Positions 49,675-59,162 are shown, numbered from the stretch's first letter. The stretch: 64,000 bases of DNA from Allobosea lupini (GCF_900109525.1 NZ_FOAN01000014.1:37134-101133); one strand, 5' to 3'. Notes: generated by a model from the letters alone, not told the origin. A program made the numbers and translations.

Positions 49675-51737
49675 TAGGGTCGGCCCCCGTCGGCCACGTT
49701 TGCGCGAGGCTCGGATTGCTGCGCCGTGAGGAGGCCTCTCGTCGTGGCTGTCATGACTCCGGCAGCGACATCCGGGTGATCCATCGCACCGTGCACCACC
49801 ACCGAGTGGGACGCGAAAGCGATGCCGCGCTCGGCGAACACTGTCATGATCCTCTTCAGTGCCTCTCGGCGGATCTCTGTTGGCTTTCCTGGCCGAACCG
49901 TGAATTTGAGACGCACGACGAGCGCCGCCTCCTGAATATCGGCAACGCCCTGCAGCTTGAGCTGCTCGAGGAATTCGGGTGCGAACTCCGGATCGGCCAG
50001 CAGCTCTTCGCCGACCTTCTTGACGGTCTTGCGCACCAACTCGAGATCGACGTCGCGCGCCAGCCGCAGGTTGAACTTGACGATCAGCCAGTCGCGACTG
50101 CTGTTTGTCACGGAGCCGAGTTGGCCGAACGGAACGGTATGCACCTGGCCATGGTGGTGGCGAAGTCGGACGGAGCGAAGCGAGATGCTCTCCACCGTCC
50201 CCTTGAGTTGCCCGGCCTGAATGTATTCGCCGATGCGAAAGGCGTCGTCCGCCATATAGAACAGGCCGGAAATGATATCGCGCACGAGTGATTGGGCGCC
50301 GAAACTGAGAGCGAGCCCAAAAATGCCGGCGCCTGCGAGCAGCGGAGCGATGTTGACCCCCAGCTCTCCGAGAGCGACCAGAATCCCCGTTCCCAGCAGG
50401 AGGAAGGTGATCCCCCACTGGAGCAGAGGAATGACGGTCAGGAGGCGCGAACCGGGCTGGAATTCGTTGTCCCCACCCGGGACATAGCGGGTGACGGTCA
50501 CGAATCTGGCGCGGATCCAGGTGCTGACCAAGGCCGACAGGGCATAGGCGACGATGATGACCACAGCCGCCCGCGCGATGCTCTCATTGACCTCGATCCA
50601 GCGCGGCTCCCCGAGCCAGGCTGGAAAGTCCATCGCGAGAAACCGGGCAACGATCAGAACCACGCCCAGCGTCGCGGCCAGGCGCACGATCGTAACGAGC
50701 GCTCGCGCCAGGTGCCATGGCAGGGACGCATTCGCTCGCTCGTCCCCATGGGCGTTGCAGTAGGCCTGCAGGAGCCGATCGACGATGAACGCTCCGACGA
50801 CGATCCCGCCGATCGAGATCGTCGCGACGTAGAATGGAAAGTCGAGGGACATGACGCCATAGATCCAGGCGATCCCGGCGGCACCGATGGCGATACCGGA
50901 GCCGGTTTCGCACATCGGCAGGCGCGTCGGAGCCTCGGCGTGGAAGCGGCGTGCCGCGGTCCACATCAACGCGGTGGCGATGATGCCCGCCGCTACGCCC
51001 GAAGCCTGCCCGGCGGGCCAGCTCATTCCGGCTTCAAGCAGCAGCGGTATGACCGTCACAAAGGCGACGGCCAGGAACAGTGAGGCCGTCAGGAACGGCA
51101 TGGCACGCCGGACTTGGGCATCGCTGGCCGAGATGAGGCGCAGCGGCGGCTCGCTCGGGCGCAGCAATATCCTGACGGCCGTCATGATGATTCTGAACCG
51201 GAGCACGGTATCGACCACGGCGATCCCCAGCCGGGCCATGAGCGTACTGTCGCCCAATGCAATCTCAACCAGGATGGCCGCTGCCAGCAACATTACGATC
51301 AGGTCGCCGACATCACACGCGAAAGCGGACATGAGCCGCGTCGTCCTCGAGGCGCTCATGCGCGCCCTTGGGCGCGAGGTTCCCCGGCGCATGGCATGCG
51401 GAAGCAACAACAACAGCGCCACGATCCAGGCAGCGCGCCAGAGAAGTCCGGGATGGCCGCTGGTCAGTATACGAGCGGCCGCATCGCTGGTTTCGCCGGG
51501 AATCCGCGGAATCGCGGTCAGGATCGGCCAGAACAGGTCCCGGATGGCGGTGAGGCCCTGCGCCAGATAGCTGACGAGGCTTCGTTGCGTTGTGATGCCG
51601 GCGGAGGAGGCCTCGGCACTCGCCCACGCCGCACTCATCCATCCGATCGCAGCGCAAGCGGCAAGGGGGAACATCGCGGAACAATGCCGCGTGAGGTTTA
51701 CTGGCATGCGTTCGCGTATCGGCGGTCGCTCGGACAT
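49674..51737 (-). CDS. Large MscS-type mechanosensitive channel
   Basis: 687 residues, much longer than minimal MscS (about 290). Signal-like N-terminus, about eight to ten membrane segments, then the pore and beta domain: GAGIFGLALSFGAQSLVRDI, SGLFYMADDAFRIGEYI, VRLRHHHGQVHTVPFGQLG. The C-terminal MscS domain ends near SHSVVVHGAMDHPD. It should open on membrane tension and release solutes in osmotic downshock. It is 59 bases after the MBL hydrolase gene, same strand. Confidence 0.88.
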   Translation of the reverse strand: MSERPPIRERMPVNLTRHCSAMFPLAACAAIGWMSAAWASAEASSAGITTQRSLVSYLAQGLTAIRDLFWPILTAIPRIPGETSDAAARILTSGHPGLLWRAAWIVALLLLLPHAMRRGTSRPRARMSASRTTRLMSAFACDVGDLIVMLLAAAILVEIALGDSTLMARLGIAVVDTVLRFRIIMTAVRILLRPSEPPLRLISASDAQVRRAMPFLTASLFLAVAFVTVIPLLLEAGMSWPAGQASGVAAGIIATALMWTAARRFHAEAPTRLPMCETGSGIAIGAAGIAWIYGVMSLDFPFYVATISIGGIVVGAFIVDRLLQAYCNAHGDERANASLPWHLARALVTIVRLAATLGVVLIVARFLAMDFPAWLGEPRWIEVNESIARAAVVIIVAYALSALVSTWIRARFVTVTRYVPGGDNEFQPGSRLLTVIPLLQWGITFLLLGTGILVALGELGVNIAPLLAGAGIFGLALSFGAQSLVRDIISGLFYMADDAFRIGEYIQAGQLKGTVESISLRSVRLRHHHGQVHTVPFGQLGSVTNSSRDWLIVKFNLRLARDVDLELVRKTVKKVGEELLADPEFAPEFLEQLKLQGVADIQEAALVVRLKFTVRPGKPTEIRREALKRIMTVFAERGIAFASHSVVVHGAMDHPDVAAGVMTATTRGLLTAQQSEPRANVADGGRP

Positions 51738-51796
51738 GGCTCCCTCCGCGCGGTCAAGACGTCTCGTGGTGCAGGCGGCTCATGTCAGCCGGCGCT

Positions 51797-52618
51797 TCAG
51801 AGCGAGCTGACATCGCCGTCGCGGGCGAAGAAGCTCTCGGGCGCCAGCAACTGCAGGCGCGCCTCGCGGTCACGCAGCACAGCGTCGTCCGCAGTCGGCG
51901 CGTGATGGAGGCAGGCGAGCCGTCGGGCGCCCGCCGCCCGCATCAATGCGAGCCCGGCCTGCCAAGTCGAATGCCCCCAATCGCGATGCGCCGGGTAGTC
52001 GCTGTCGGCGCACCACATCGCGTCATAGGCGATCAGGTCGGCATCGCGGCAGAAGCGGACCAGATCGGGATCGGGCGCGTCGCCCATGTGCTCGTGATCT
52101 GTCAGGATCACGAAGGCACGGTCGCCATGGTCGAAACGATAGCCGCAAGTGGCGACGCCGTGGCGCAGGGTGACGGTACGGATGACGGTGTCGTCCAGGG
52201 TGATGTTCAGGCCTGCTTCGAAGCTCACGGCGTCCAGACGCACCGGCAGCGAGGCGAATCCGATCGGGCTCAGTGGCTCCTGGAACAACAGTCGCAAGCT
52301 CTGATGAACGCTGATGTCGGTTCGGCGCGGCGCGCGAATGCCGAGGGTGAAATCCGGGCTGAAGAGCGGGGCGAATCCGGTCAGCCCGATGACATGGTCG
52401 AGATGGACATGGGTCAGGAGCAGCCAGGCCGAGCGCCGTCCGCCGGCGAGCAGGGCGCGTCCCAGCTCGACCGCACCCGATCCGCAGTCGACGATGAAGG
52501 TTTGCTCGCCGATCGCGACCTCGATGCAGATCGTGTTGCCGCCGAACGTGCGGAAGTGCTCGCCCGACACCGGCATCGAGCCGCGTGTGCCCCAGAACCG
52601 GACGCTGAAATCGCTCAT
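51797..52618 (-). CDS. MBL-fold metallohydrolase, possible cyclic nucleotide phosphodiesterase
   Basis: 273 residues. The N-terminus VRFWGTRGSMPVSGEHFRTF with GGNTICIEV is typical of a subfamily that includes class II-type cyclic nucleotide phosphodiesterases. The metal motif HVHLDH is in LLLTHVHLDHVIGLTGF; further metal ligands are His in TLRHGVATCG, Asp/His in VILTDHEHM and LHHAP near the end. It starts 8 bases after the cyclase gene, making a synthesis/degradation pair plausible. RNase Z-like or other hydrolase activity is the alternative. Confidence 0.8.
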   Translation of the reverse strand: MSDFSVRFWGTRGSMPVSGEHFRTFGGNTICIEVAIGEQTFIVDCGSGAVELGRALLAGGRRSAWLLLTHVHLDHVIGLTGFAPLFSPDFTLGIRAPRRTDISVHQSLRLLFQEPLSPIGFASLPVRLDAVSFEAGLNITLDDTVIRTVTLRHGVATCGYRFDHGDRAFVILTDHEHMGDAPDPDLVRFCRDADLIAYDAMWCADSDYPAHRDWGHSTWQAGLALMRAAGARRLACLHHAPTADDAVLRDREARLQLLAPESFFARDGDVSSL

Positions 52619-52626
52619 CGCAAACC

Positions 52627-54522
52627 TCACTTCGTCTGCAAAGCGTGAACGGGCTGCCAGTCCGGCGGCGGCGGGGCCGTGAGCAGATTTCGGCAGCGCT
52701 CCGCCAGCGCCACGGCCGGGCCGTCGCCCGGCTTCTGCGCCAGGCAGGTCTCGATGAGGTGCAGCGCATCGCGGAAGCGGCGCTGCCGATAGGCGGCGAG
52801 TGCCCGCTCGTAGCACTCGACCCAGGCCGGGCAGATCGTCGTCGCGGACAGTCCGAGGAGCTCATAGACGGTGACGCCAAGGTCGCGCCCGTAGACTGCG
52901 ATGCAGTCGACCTCGCGCACGAGGATGGCCTCGCCCGCTTCGCGCCGTGTCTCCTCGCTGATCAGGATAGCGGTGCCATAGGCTTTGTTGGCACCTTCAA
53001 GCCGGCTCGCGAGGTTCACGCTGTCGCCGATCGCGGTGTAGTTCAGCCGGGTCCGCGATCCGATATTGCCGATGATGGCCTCGCCCGAATGCAGGCCGAC
53101 GCGCACCTTGAGCGGCTGCCCTTCGGCATCCATCAACCCGGCCGCTGCCGTCTCCGCGACGATGGCGAGCGCGGCACGGCAGGCTTCCAGGGCCGTATGC
53201 GGCTGCGGCCGTGGCGCACCCCAGAAGGCCATGACCGCGTCGCCGATGAACTTGTCGACCGTGCCTGCACGCCGCTCCACCGCTTCCGAGGCGAGTTCTA
53301 GAAACCGGCTGGCGACCGGCAGCACGGCCGGCCCGAGGCGCTCGGCTAGACGTGTGAAGCCGGCGAGGTCGGCGAACAGGATGGTGATGCGGGCTGACGT
53401 GCCGCCCGGCTCGGCCCGGCCGCCATGCGCGACCAGTTCCCGCACCAGATCGACGGGGATGAAGCGGCCGAAATTCGCCAGCCCTGCCGCCATGCGCGCG
53501 AGGGCTGCGGAAAGTTGGTCGATCTCGATCAGGCGCGAACGACGATGGACCAATGCGTCGAGCTCGAAGCGTTCGAGATGGGCCAGGTCGGCGACCACCG
53601 CACGGATCGGCTGGACCAGCAGCAGTTTCGCCAGGGCAGCGGCGACCAGTCCCGCCAGGGCGATGGCGAGGGCAAGGCCAATGCCCACGCGGCGGGTGGT
53701 CGCATCGATCTCCCCCAGGAAGTCGCTTTCCGGCACGATGACCGCGAATTGCCAGCCTTGGAAATGCAGTGGTGACAGCCCGACGGCGAAGCGCTCCCCG
53801 GCCAGCTCGACGGCGATGCGTTCGGGCACCGGCTCGCTTTGCTCCGCCCGCTGCGCCAGCGCTGCGCCGATGCGGCGGCTGACCTTGATCAGCTTCGTGC
53901 GATCCCGGTCATGGCCGGCCGGCTCGACGACAAGGCGGCCGGCGGGGTCGATGACCGCCGCGCCGCCGGTCCGGCCGACCGCGATCTGCCCGAGGAGCCT
54001 GGAGAATTGCGAGAGTGCCACGAAGGCGCCGAGGCGACTGCCATCGGACAGCCGGCCGACATAGGCAACCGCCGGCTCTGCCTCGGCTGGGTCGATGGCG
54101 GAAACCCAGCCCGGTGTGGAGGCATCGGCCGCCGGCCAGATCCCGGCCACGGTCTGCAGCCGGGGCTCGCCGCCGCGCTTGCCGGGCTCGATCGCCGCGA
54201 CGGTGCCCTTCGTCCCCTCATGGGCCAGCGCGGTGACGAGCGACATGCTTCCAAGCGGCTGCGTCAGGGCCGCGTCGCGTGCGGCGAGCGAGCTGTCCCG
54301 TTCGATCAGCCTGGCGGCGGCGCCCCAGGCAGCTTCTGCGCCGGTGACCTGCGCCCACCACTCGTGGCGGACCGAGGTCGTGACCTGTCGCTCGATCTCG
54401 ATGGCAAGCGCCGTGCTGTTGCGCGTCGCGGTTCGCCACCAGGCGATATGCACGCTGCCAGCCACGATCAGCACGCAACCGAGCGCGAGCGTCGTCAGGA
54501 TGGTCTGCAGGCCCGTGCGCAT
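52627..54522 (-). CDS. Membrane adenylate/guanylate cyclase (class III) with HAMP
   Basis: 631 residues: a membrane helix near 9-26 (LTTLALGCVLIVAGSVHI), a periplasmic cache-like sensor to about 285, a second helix (VGIGLALAIALAGLVAAALA), HAMP, then the catalytic domain (about 380-550). Metal-binding Asp residues are in ITILFADLAGFTRLAERLG and DKFIGDAVMAFWGAP; Asn and Arg for catalysis are in GDSVNLASRLEGANK. Lys in VDKFIGD favours ATP as substrate. A TPR-like tail follows (ALAAYRQRRFRDALHLIETC). It should make cAMP in response to an external signal. Confidence 0.88.
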   Translation of the reverse strand: MRTGLQTILTTLALGCVLIVAGSVHIAWWRTATRNSTALAIEIERQVTTSVRHEWWAQVTGAEAAWGAAARLIERDSSLAARDAALTQPLGSMSLVTALAHEGTKGTVAAIEPGKRGGEPRLQTVAGIWPAADASTPGWVSAIDPAEAEPAVAYVGRLSDGSRLGAFVALSQFSRLLGQIAVGRTGGAAVIDPAGRLVVEPAGHDRDRTKLIKVSRRIGAALAQRAEQSEPVPERIAVELAGERFAVGLSPLHFQGWQFAVIVPESDFLGEIDATTRRVGIGLALAIALAGLVAAALAKLLLVQPIRAVVADLAHLERFELDALVHRRSRLIEIDQLSAALARMAAGLANFGRFIPVDLVRELVAHGGRAEPGGTSARITILFADLAGFTRLAERLGPAVLPVASRFLELASEAVERRAGTVDKFIGDAVMAFWGAPRPQPHTALEACRAALAIVAETAAAGLMDAEGQPLKVRVGLHSGEAIIGNIGSRTRLNYTAIGDSVNLASRLEGANKAYGTAILISEETRREAGEAILVREVDCIAVYGRDLGVTVYELLGLSATTICPAWVECYERALAAYRQRRFRDALHLIETCLAQKPGDGPAVALAERCRNLLTAPPPPDWQPVHALQTK

Positions 54523-54547
54523 CGTGGCCTCCCGCAACGGCCGGCCG

Positions 54548-55054
54548 TCAGCCGGAGGGATGGGTGGTTTCGAGGGCCTGGAACACCACCGCCAGCACAT
54601 AGCCGAAGATGGCATGGCCGATCAGGCTCATCAGGGAGAGCTGCAGGTTGTCGCCGATCAGCAGGAAAGGCAGGCCGGCTAGCGGCGCCAGCAGGCCGAG
54701 CGCGATGAAGTAGGTGACCACCCCCCAGAGCCAGCCATCGGCGGGATGGCCGAGCCGCACCAGCCGTGTCGTCAGCCAGTAGCCGAGAGGGTAGACGATG
54801 AAGCCGGTGACGTAGTGCAGCGCCTTGGCCCAGACATCCGGAACGGAAAGGCCGAACTGGCGCTGGAACAGCAGCTTGACCAGCGCCGGCGGTTCGAGTG
54901 GAAAGCCCGCGAAGAGCTGCGTCGGCCAATTGGCCCAGATCTCGTAGAAGCCGGTGGCGGCGAAGCCTCCGAGCACGAGATGCCAGCTCTGGCGGGCGGT
55001 GGGGACCAGGCGGGCGATAACCCCCGGTGTGTTGGTGGCGGTCGTCATGCTCAT
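54548..55054 (-). CDS. Four-span membrane protein of unknown function
   Basis: 168 residues from ATG 55054, preceded by AAGGAGG. Four hydrophobic segments: HLVLGGFAATGFYEIWANW, LHYVTGFIVYPLGYWL, WGVVTYFIALGLLAPLAGLP and LIGHAIFGYVLAVVFQALE. Conserved-looking Trp/Tyr/Pro residues line the helices. No family recognised. It sits between patatin and cyclase genes in the same run and may act in membrane or redox physiology. Confidence 0.65.
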   Translation of the reverse strand: MSMTTATNTPGVIARLVPTARQSWHLVLGGFAATGFYEIWANWPTQLFAGFPLEPPALVKLLFQRQFGLSVPDVWAKALHYVTGFIVYPLGYWLTTRLVRLGHPADGWLWGVVTYFIALGLLAPLAGLPFLLIGDNLQLSLMSLIGHAIFGYVLAVVFQALETTHPSG

Positions 55055-55094
55055 GAGATCCTCCTTGGAAGTCGGTTGCCGCGGAACTGGCGGT

Positions 55095-56189
55095 TCAGAG
55101 GTATTCCTGGTGAAGGTCGACGGTGGAGCGCTGGCCAATGTCGTCGAGATGCGCGGCGATCCACTGCGCCGCCGCGGCGCGGCCGAGATCGCGCAGGCGC
55201 GTCAGGAAAGACCAGCTCGTGTTGAACTTCGACGCGATCGAGAATTCGGCCATCGCATCGTCTGAGCGGATCGCGTGGATGAAGACGCGCCGCAGCTTGT
55301 CGCGATGCTCGGGGCGGATCCAATCCTCATCGATCAGCTTGGTGGCGAAGGCGATCGCCCGCATTTCGCGGATCAGCGAGGAATTGAAGCTGATCTCGTT
55401 GATCCTGTTGAAGATCTCGGAGGGGTCGTTCGGCACGTCCGGCCGCACGATCGGATTGATGTGGACGACGAGAATGTCGCGCGCCTGCGCATCGTAGATC
55501 AGCGGGTAGATCGCGGGATTGCCGACATAGCCGCCATCCCAGTAGTGATGGCCGTCGACCTCCACGGCCTGGAACAGCATCGGCAGGCAAGCGGAGGCCT
55601 GGACGACCTCCGGCGACATCATCTCATTGGTGAAGATCTGCGGCTTGCCGGTCTTCACATTGGTCGCGCAGAGCCGCAGGCGGGTGCAGCGGCACGCCCG
55701 CAGGGCGTCGAAGTCGACGACGCTGGTCAGCACGTCGCGCAAGGGGTTGAAGCCGAGCGGATTGAGCTGGTGCGGCGAGAAGGTCCGGGTCAGGGCCTCG
55801 AAGAAGCGGTAGCTGACCGGCTCCTTGACGCCGAAACCCTCCAGCCAGAGATCGAAGGGGGTCTGCTGGTAGGGGCTGGCGGTCCGGCCGGCGCGACTGA
55901 TCCGATGCCAGAAGAGCTCCAGCAATTCGCGGGCATGCGCCTTGCCGCCGGCCATTTTGCCATAGGCGTAGACGACGGCGTTCATCGCACCGGCGCTGGT
56001 CGCGGACAGGCCGTCGATCTCGATGCGCCCGTCCTCCAGCAGCATGTCGAGCACACCCCAGCCGAAGGCGCCATGGGCGCCGCCGCCCTGGAGGGCGAGA
56101 TTGATGGTCGGCGCATTGGCGCCCGGGACATCCGCCATGCCTTCCGGCTGCGGGCGGGCTTCGTGATCGAGAACGGTCGACGGGGACAT
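55095..56189 (-). CDS. Patatin-like phospholipase (second copy)
   Basis: 364 residues. The oxyanion loop is LALQGGGAHGAFGWGV; the nucleophile elbow reads LSATSAGAMNAVVY, with Ala replacing the first Gly of GxSxG; the catalytic Asp is in YWDGGYVGNPAIYP. The C-terminal part contains FNSSLIREMRAIAFATKLID, as in DUF3734-free patatins of rhizobia. It overlaps the NDH-2 gene in TGATG. Sequence layout differs from the first patatin in this window, so the two are not recent copies. Confidence 0.85.
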   Translation of the reverse strand: MSPSTVLDHEARPQPEGMADVPGANAPTINLALQGGGAHGAFGWGVLDMLLEDGRIEIDGLSATSAGAMNAVVYAYGKMAGGKAHARELLELFWHRISRAGRTASPYQQTPFDLWLEGFGVKEPVSYRFFEALTRTFSPHQLNPLGFNPLRDVLTSVVDFDALRACRCTRLRLCATNVKTGKPQIFTNEMMSPEVVQASACLPMLFQAVEVDGHHYWDGGYVGNPAIYPLIYDAQARDILVVHINPIVRPDVPNDPSEIFNRINEISFNSSLIREMRAIAFATKLIDEDWIRPEHRDKLRRVFIHAIRSDDAMAEFSIASKFNTSWSFLTRLRDLGRAAAAQWIAAHLDDIGQRSTVDLHQEYL

Positions 56190-57508
56190 CAGGCGGCGTC
56201 CTTCTGCTGGAGGGTTTCTGTCGCGGGCCTGGCCAGCGCGATCTCGCGGCCGGTAATCAGGCGGGCGCCGCGCTCATAGGTCAGGTAGGACCAGAGCCAG
56301 CTCGTCGCGACGGAGAGCCGGCTACGGAAGCCGATCAGGAACCAGACATGTGCGGCCGACCAGAGCAGCCAGGCCGGGAAGCCCGTGAGCCGGAGCCAGC
56401 CCAGGTCGACGATCGCGAATTTTCTGCCGATGGTGGCCATCGAACCGGCATCGCGATAGCGGAACGGCACGGGCTCGGGCGCCGAGAGAACGCGCGTCGC
56501 GATCAGACTGCCCACCCAATGCCCGGCCTGCTTCGCCGCCGGGGCGACACCCGGCAGCATGGCGCCGTCCGTTCCGGCATAGGCGGCCGTGTCGCCGATG
56601 ACCAAGATCGCGGGATCGTCCGGCAGCGAGAAATCCGCCTCGACCTTCACTCGGCCGGCGCGATCGACCGGAGCATCGAGCCAGCGCCCGGCAGGCGAGG
56701 CCTTGACGCCCGCGGCCCAGATCACGGTCCGGGCCGGAAGGCGCATCGCGCCCAGCATCACTCCCTCGTCCGAGACATCGGTCACCATGGTCCTGATTGC
56801 GACGCTGACGCCCATGGCTTCGAGCGCATGATGAGCCGAGCTGCTCAGCTCCTCGCGGAAGCCCGGGAGGATGCGTGGCCCGGCCTCGACCAGCACGATA
56901 CTGATGTTGTCGGAACTGATGCGGCGGAAGTCGCGGCCGGCCGCATGGCGGACGAGCTCGGCGATGGCGCCCGCCATCTCGACGCCGGTCGGGCCGCCGC
57001 CGACGATGACGAAGGTCAGCAGCGCCTTGCGGATCGCCTCGTCGTCTTCGAGCTCCGCTTCCTCCAGCGCCTTGAGGATCTTGGCGCGGACGCGGGTCGC
57101 ATCGTCGACCGTCTTGATCCCCGGCGCAGCCACGGCCCAGTCGTCACGGCCGAAATAGCTGTGCCGGGCGCCTGTCGCGACGACGAGATAGTCGAAGGGG
57201 ATGCTGCGGCCGTTCTCGGTTACCACGCGGCGGGCGCGGCGATCGACATCGACGACCTTGTCGAGCACGACGCGGGCATTGGCCTGGCCACGCAGCACCG
57301 AGCGGATCGGCGCGGCGATGTCGGCCGGCGAGAGGCTGGCGGTCGCGACCTGATAGAGCAGCGGCTGGAACAGGTGGAAATTGCGCCGGTCGACGATCGT
57401 CAGGTCGACCGGCGCATGCTTAAGGGCGTGCGCCGCAGCGAGGCCGCCGAAGCCTGCGCCGATGATCACAACCCGCGGAATGGTCGTTGTCGTCGCTATG
57501 GCGGCCAT
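56189..57508 (-). CDS. ndh: Type II NADH dehydrogenase (NDH-2)
   Basis: 439 residues. The FAD-binding site is RVVIIGAGFGGLAAAHAL at the N-terminus, the NAD-binding site FVIVGGGPTGVEMAGAIAEL, and the second FAD segment ILVIGDTAAYAGTDGAMLPG. The C-terminal region with FPAWLLWSAAHVWFLIGFRS forms the membrane-binding helices. It transfers electrons from NADH to quinone without proton pumping. Next to BdhA it could reoxidise the NADH made by 3-hydroxybutyrate oxidation. ATG 57508 was chosen by the position of the FAD motif. Confidence 0.88.
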   Translation of the reverse strand: MAAIATTTTIPRVVIIGAGFGGLAAAHALKHAPVDLTIVDRRNFHLFQPLLYQVATASLSPADIAAPIRSVLRGQANARVVLDKVVDVDRRARRVVTENGRSIPFDYLVVATGARHSYFGRDDWAVAAPGIKTVDDATRVRAKILKALEEAELEDDEAIRKALLTFVIVGGGPTGVEMAGAIAELVRHAAGRDFRRISSDNISIVLVEAGPRILPGFREELSSSAHHALEAMGVSVAIRTMVTDVSDEGVMLGAMRLPARTVIWAAGVKASPAGRWLDAPVDRAGRVKVEADFSLPDDPAILVIGDTAAYAGTDGAMLPGVAPAAKQAGHWVGSLIATRVLSAPEPVPFRYRDAGSMATIGRKFAIVDLGWLRLTGFPAWLLWSAAHVWFLIGFRSRLSVATSWLWSYLTYERGARLITGREIALARPATETLQQKDAA

Positions 57509-57530
57509 GGCGAATTCCTCGCTTTGCTGA

Positions 57531-58361
57531 TCAGTGAGCCGTCCAGGCACCGTCGACCGGGATCGCCGTGCCGGTCATCGAGGCGCCAGCCTCGGAGGCG
57601 AGGAAGACGGCCAGGGCACCGATCTCCTCGACGGTCGCGAAGCGCTTGTTGGGCTGGGCCGCGAGCAGGATCTCCTTGACGACGCGGTCGCGCGCGATGC
57701 CGTGCGCCTTGGCCTGTTCCTCGATCTGCTTCTCGACGAGCGGCGTCCAGACATAGCCGGGGCAGATTGCATTGACGGTGACGCCGTATTCGGCGCCCTC
57801 CAGCGCAACTGCCTTGGTGAAACCGACGATGCCGTGCTTGGCGGCGACATAAGCCGACTTGAACGGCGAACCGACGAGGCCATGCGCAGAGGCGACGTTC
57901 ACGATCCGGCCGAAGCTGCGCTCCTTCATTCCGGCGAAGACGGCCCGCGTGGCGTGGAAGGCTGCCGAGAGGTTGAGCGCGATGATCGCGTCCCAAAGCT
58001 CGACCGGAAAGGCCTCGACCGGCGCGACATGCTGGATGCCGGCATTGTTGACGAGGATGTCGACCTGGCCGAAAGCCGCCACCGCGCCCTCGATCAGCGT
58101 GGCTACGCCGGCCGGTTCGGCGAGATTGCTGCCGTCGAAGCGCACGGTGACGTCGCCGGCTGCCTCCAGGCTCAGACGCGTCTGCTCGATGCTGCGCGGA
58201 TCGCCGAAGCCGTTGATGACGAGATTGGCTCCAGCGCCCGCCAACGCCTTGGCAATGCCCAGGCCGATGCCGCTGGTGGAGCCAGTGACGACGGCGGTCC
58301 GGCCTGCGAGAGGGCGTGGGTGGCTGGTGATCGCGGAAGCGGCTGTGGCGTGGACGTTCAT
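57531..58361 (-). CDS. bdhA: 3-hydroxybutyrate dehydrogenase (second copy)
   Basis: 276 residues of the short-chain dehydrogenase family, homologous to 15660-16442: shared TGSTSGIGL-IA, VDILVNNAGIQ, ASAH-LV-SPFKSAYVAAKHG and AICPGYVWTPLVEKQI. It has about 18 extra N-terminal residues. AAGGAGAG precedes ATG 58361. It is the first gene of the eight-gene run down to 49372, divergent from the peroxiredoxin-like gene with 135 bases between, which should contain both promoters. Confidence 0.9.
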   Translation of the reverse strand: MNVHATAASAITSHPRPLAGRTAVVTGSTSGIGLGIAKALAGAGANLVINGFGDPRSIEQTRLSLEAAGDVTVRFDGSNLAEPAGVATLIEGAVAAFGQVDILVNNAGIQHVAPVEAFPVELWDAIIALNLSAAFHATRAVFAGMKERSFGRIVNVASAHGLVGSPFKSAYVAAKHGIVGFTKAVALEGAEYGVTVNAICPGYVWTPLVEKQIEEQAKAHGIARDRVVKEILLAAQPNKRFATVEEIGALAVFLASEAGASMTGTAIPVDGAWTAH

Positions 58362-58496
58362 CGCATCTCTCCTTGCTGCGGAAGAGGATGCGGATGGCGG
58401 CCGGCTCCGGGAAATGCCGATGCGCTGTCGTGACCATAGCCGCCGGCTATGGCGATTTTTGTTGCCGCGGCCGGGCGGCGCGAGCAGCCTCGCCTC

Positions 58497-59162
58497 ATGA
58501 GCGACACGTCCCTTGCCGAACGCCTTGCCGAGCTGCGCCAATGGCTCGCGCGCGAGCGCCCGCAGATCGCGCAGGCCTATGACCGTATGGTCGAGCATCT
58601 TGCACGAAGCGGTGCTGGGGCCGGGGCCTTGCGGGCCGGCGACGCGATGCCGGCCTTCGGTCTGACCGCGGCCGATGGCCGCTTCGTCACCTCGGCCGAG
58701 CTTCTCTCGACCGGGCCGCTCGTGCTCAGTTTCTATCGCGGTGCCTGGTGTTCCTATTGCCAGACCGAGCTGACGGCGCTGCGCGATGCCCATGATGAGA
58801 TCGCCGCGCTGGGTGGGCGCGTCGCCGTGGTCTCCTGCGAGATCGGCGGTCGCGGCCTGGCGGTCGCACGCCAGCACGATTTGCCGTTCAACGTGCTCAG
58901 CGACGTCGATCTCGGCCTCGCCCTGGCGTTCGGGCTCGTCATCTCTGTGCCTGGCGAGGTTCGCGAGATCTATGAGCATCTCGGCTACGATCTGGCGCGC
59001 ATCAACGGTAACCCGTCCTGGTTCTTGCCGATCCCGGCGACCTATGTGGTGGCGCCCGACGGTCAGATCGCCTCAGCCTTCGTCGAGCCGGATTTCCGCT
59101 ATCGCATGGATCCGGCCGAGATCCTGGCGACACTGACCCAGCTCAAAGCGGCGCCAGCCTGA
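58497..59162 (+). CDS. Peroxiredoxin-like (AhpC/TSA family) protein
   Basis: 221 residues. The thioredoxin-fold domain starts about residue 48 (GDAMPAFGLTAADGRFV) and carries a CxxC in FYRGAWCSYCQTELTAL, where peroxiredoxins have their peroxidatic Cys. The N-terminal 45 residues are helical. PIPATYVVAPDGQI closes the fold. It should reduce peroxides or disulfides in the cytoplasm. It overlaps the convergent LysR gene by 20 bases. Confidence 0.83.
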   Translation: MSDTSLAERLAELRQWLARERPQIAQAYDRMVEHLARSGAGAGALRAGDAMPAFGLTAADGRFVTSAELLSTGPLVLSFYRGAWCSYCQTELTALRDAHDEIAALGGRVAVVSCEIGGRGLAVARQHDLPFNVLSDVDLGLALAFGLVISVPGEVREIYEHLGYDLARINGNPSWFLPIPATYVVAPDGQIASAFVEPDFRYRMDPAEILATLTQLKAAPA

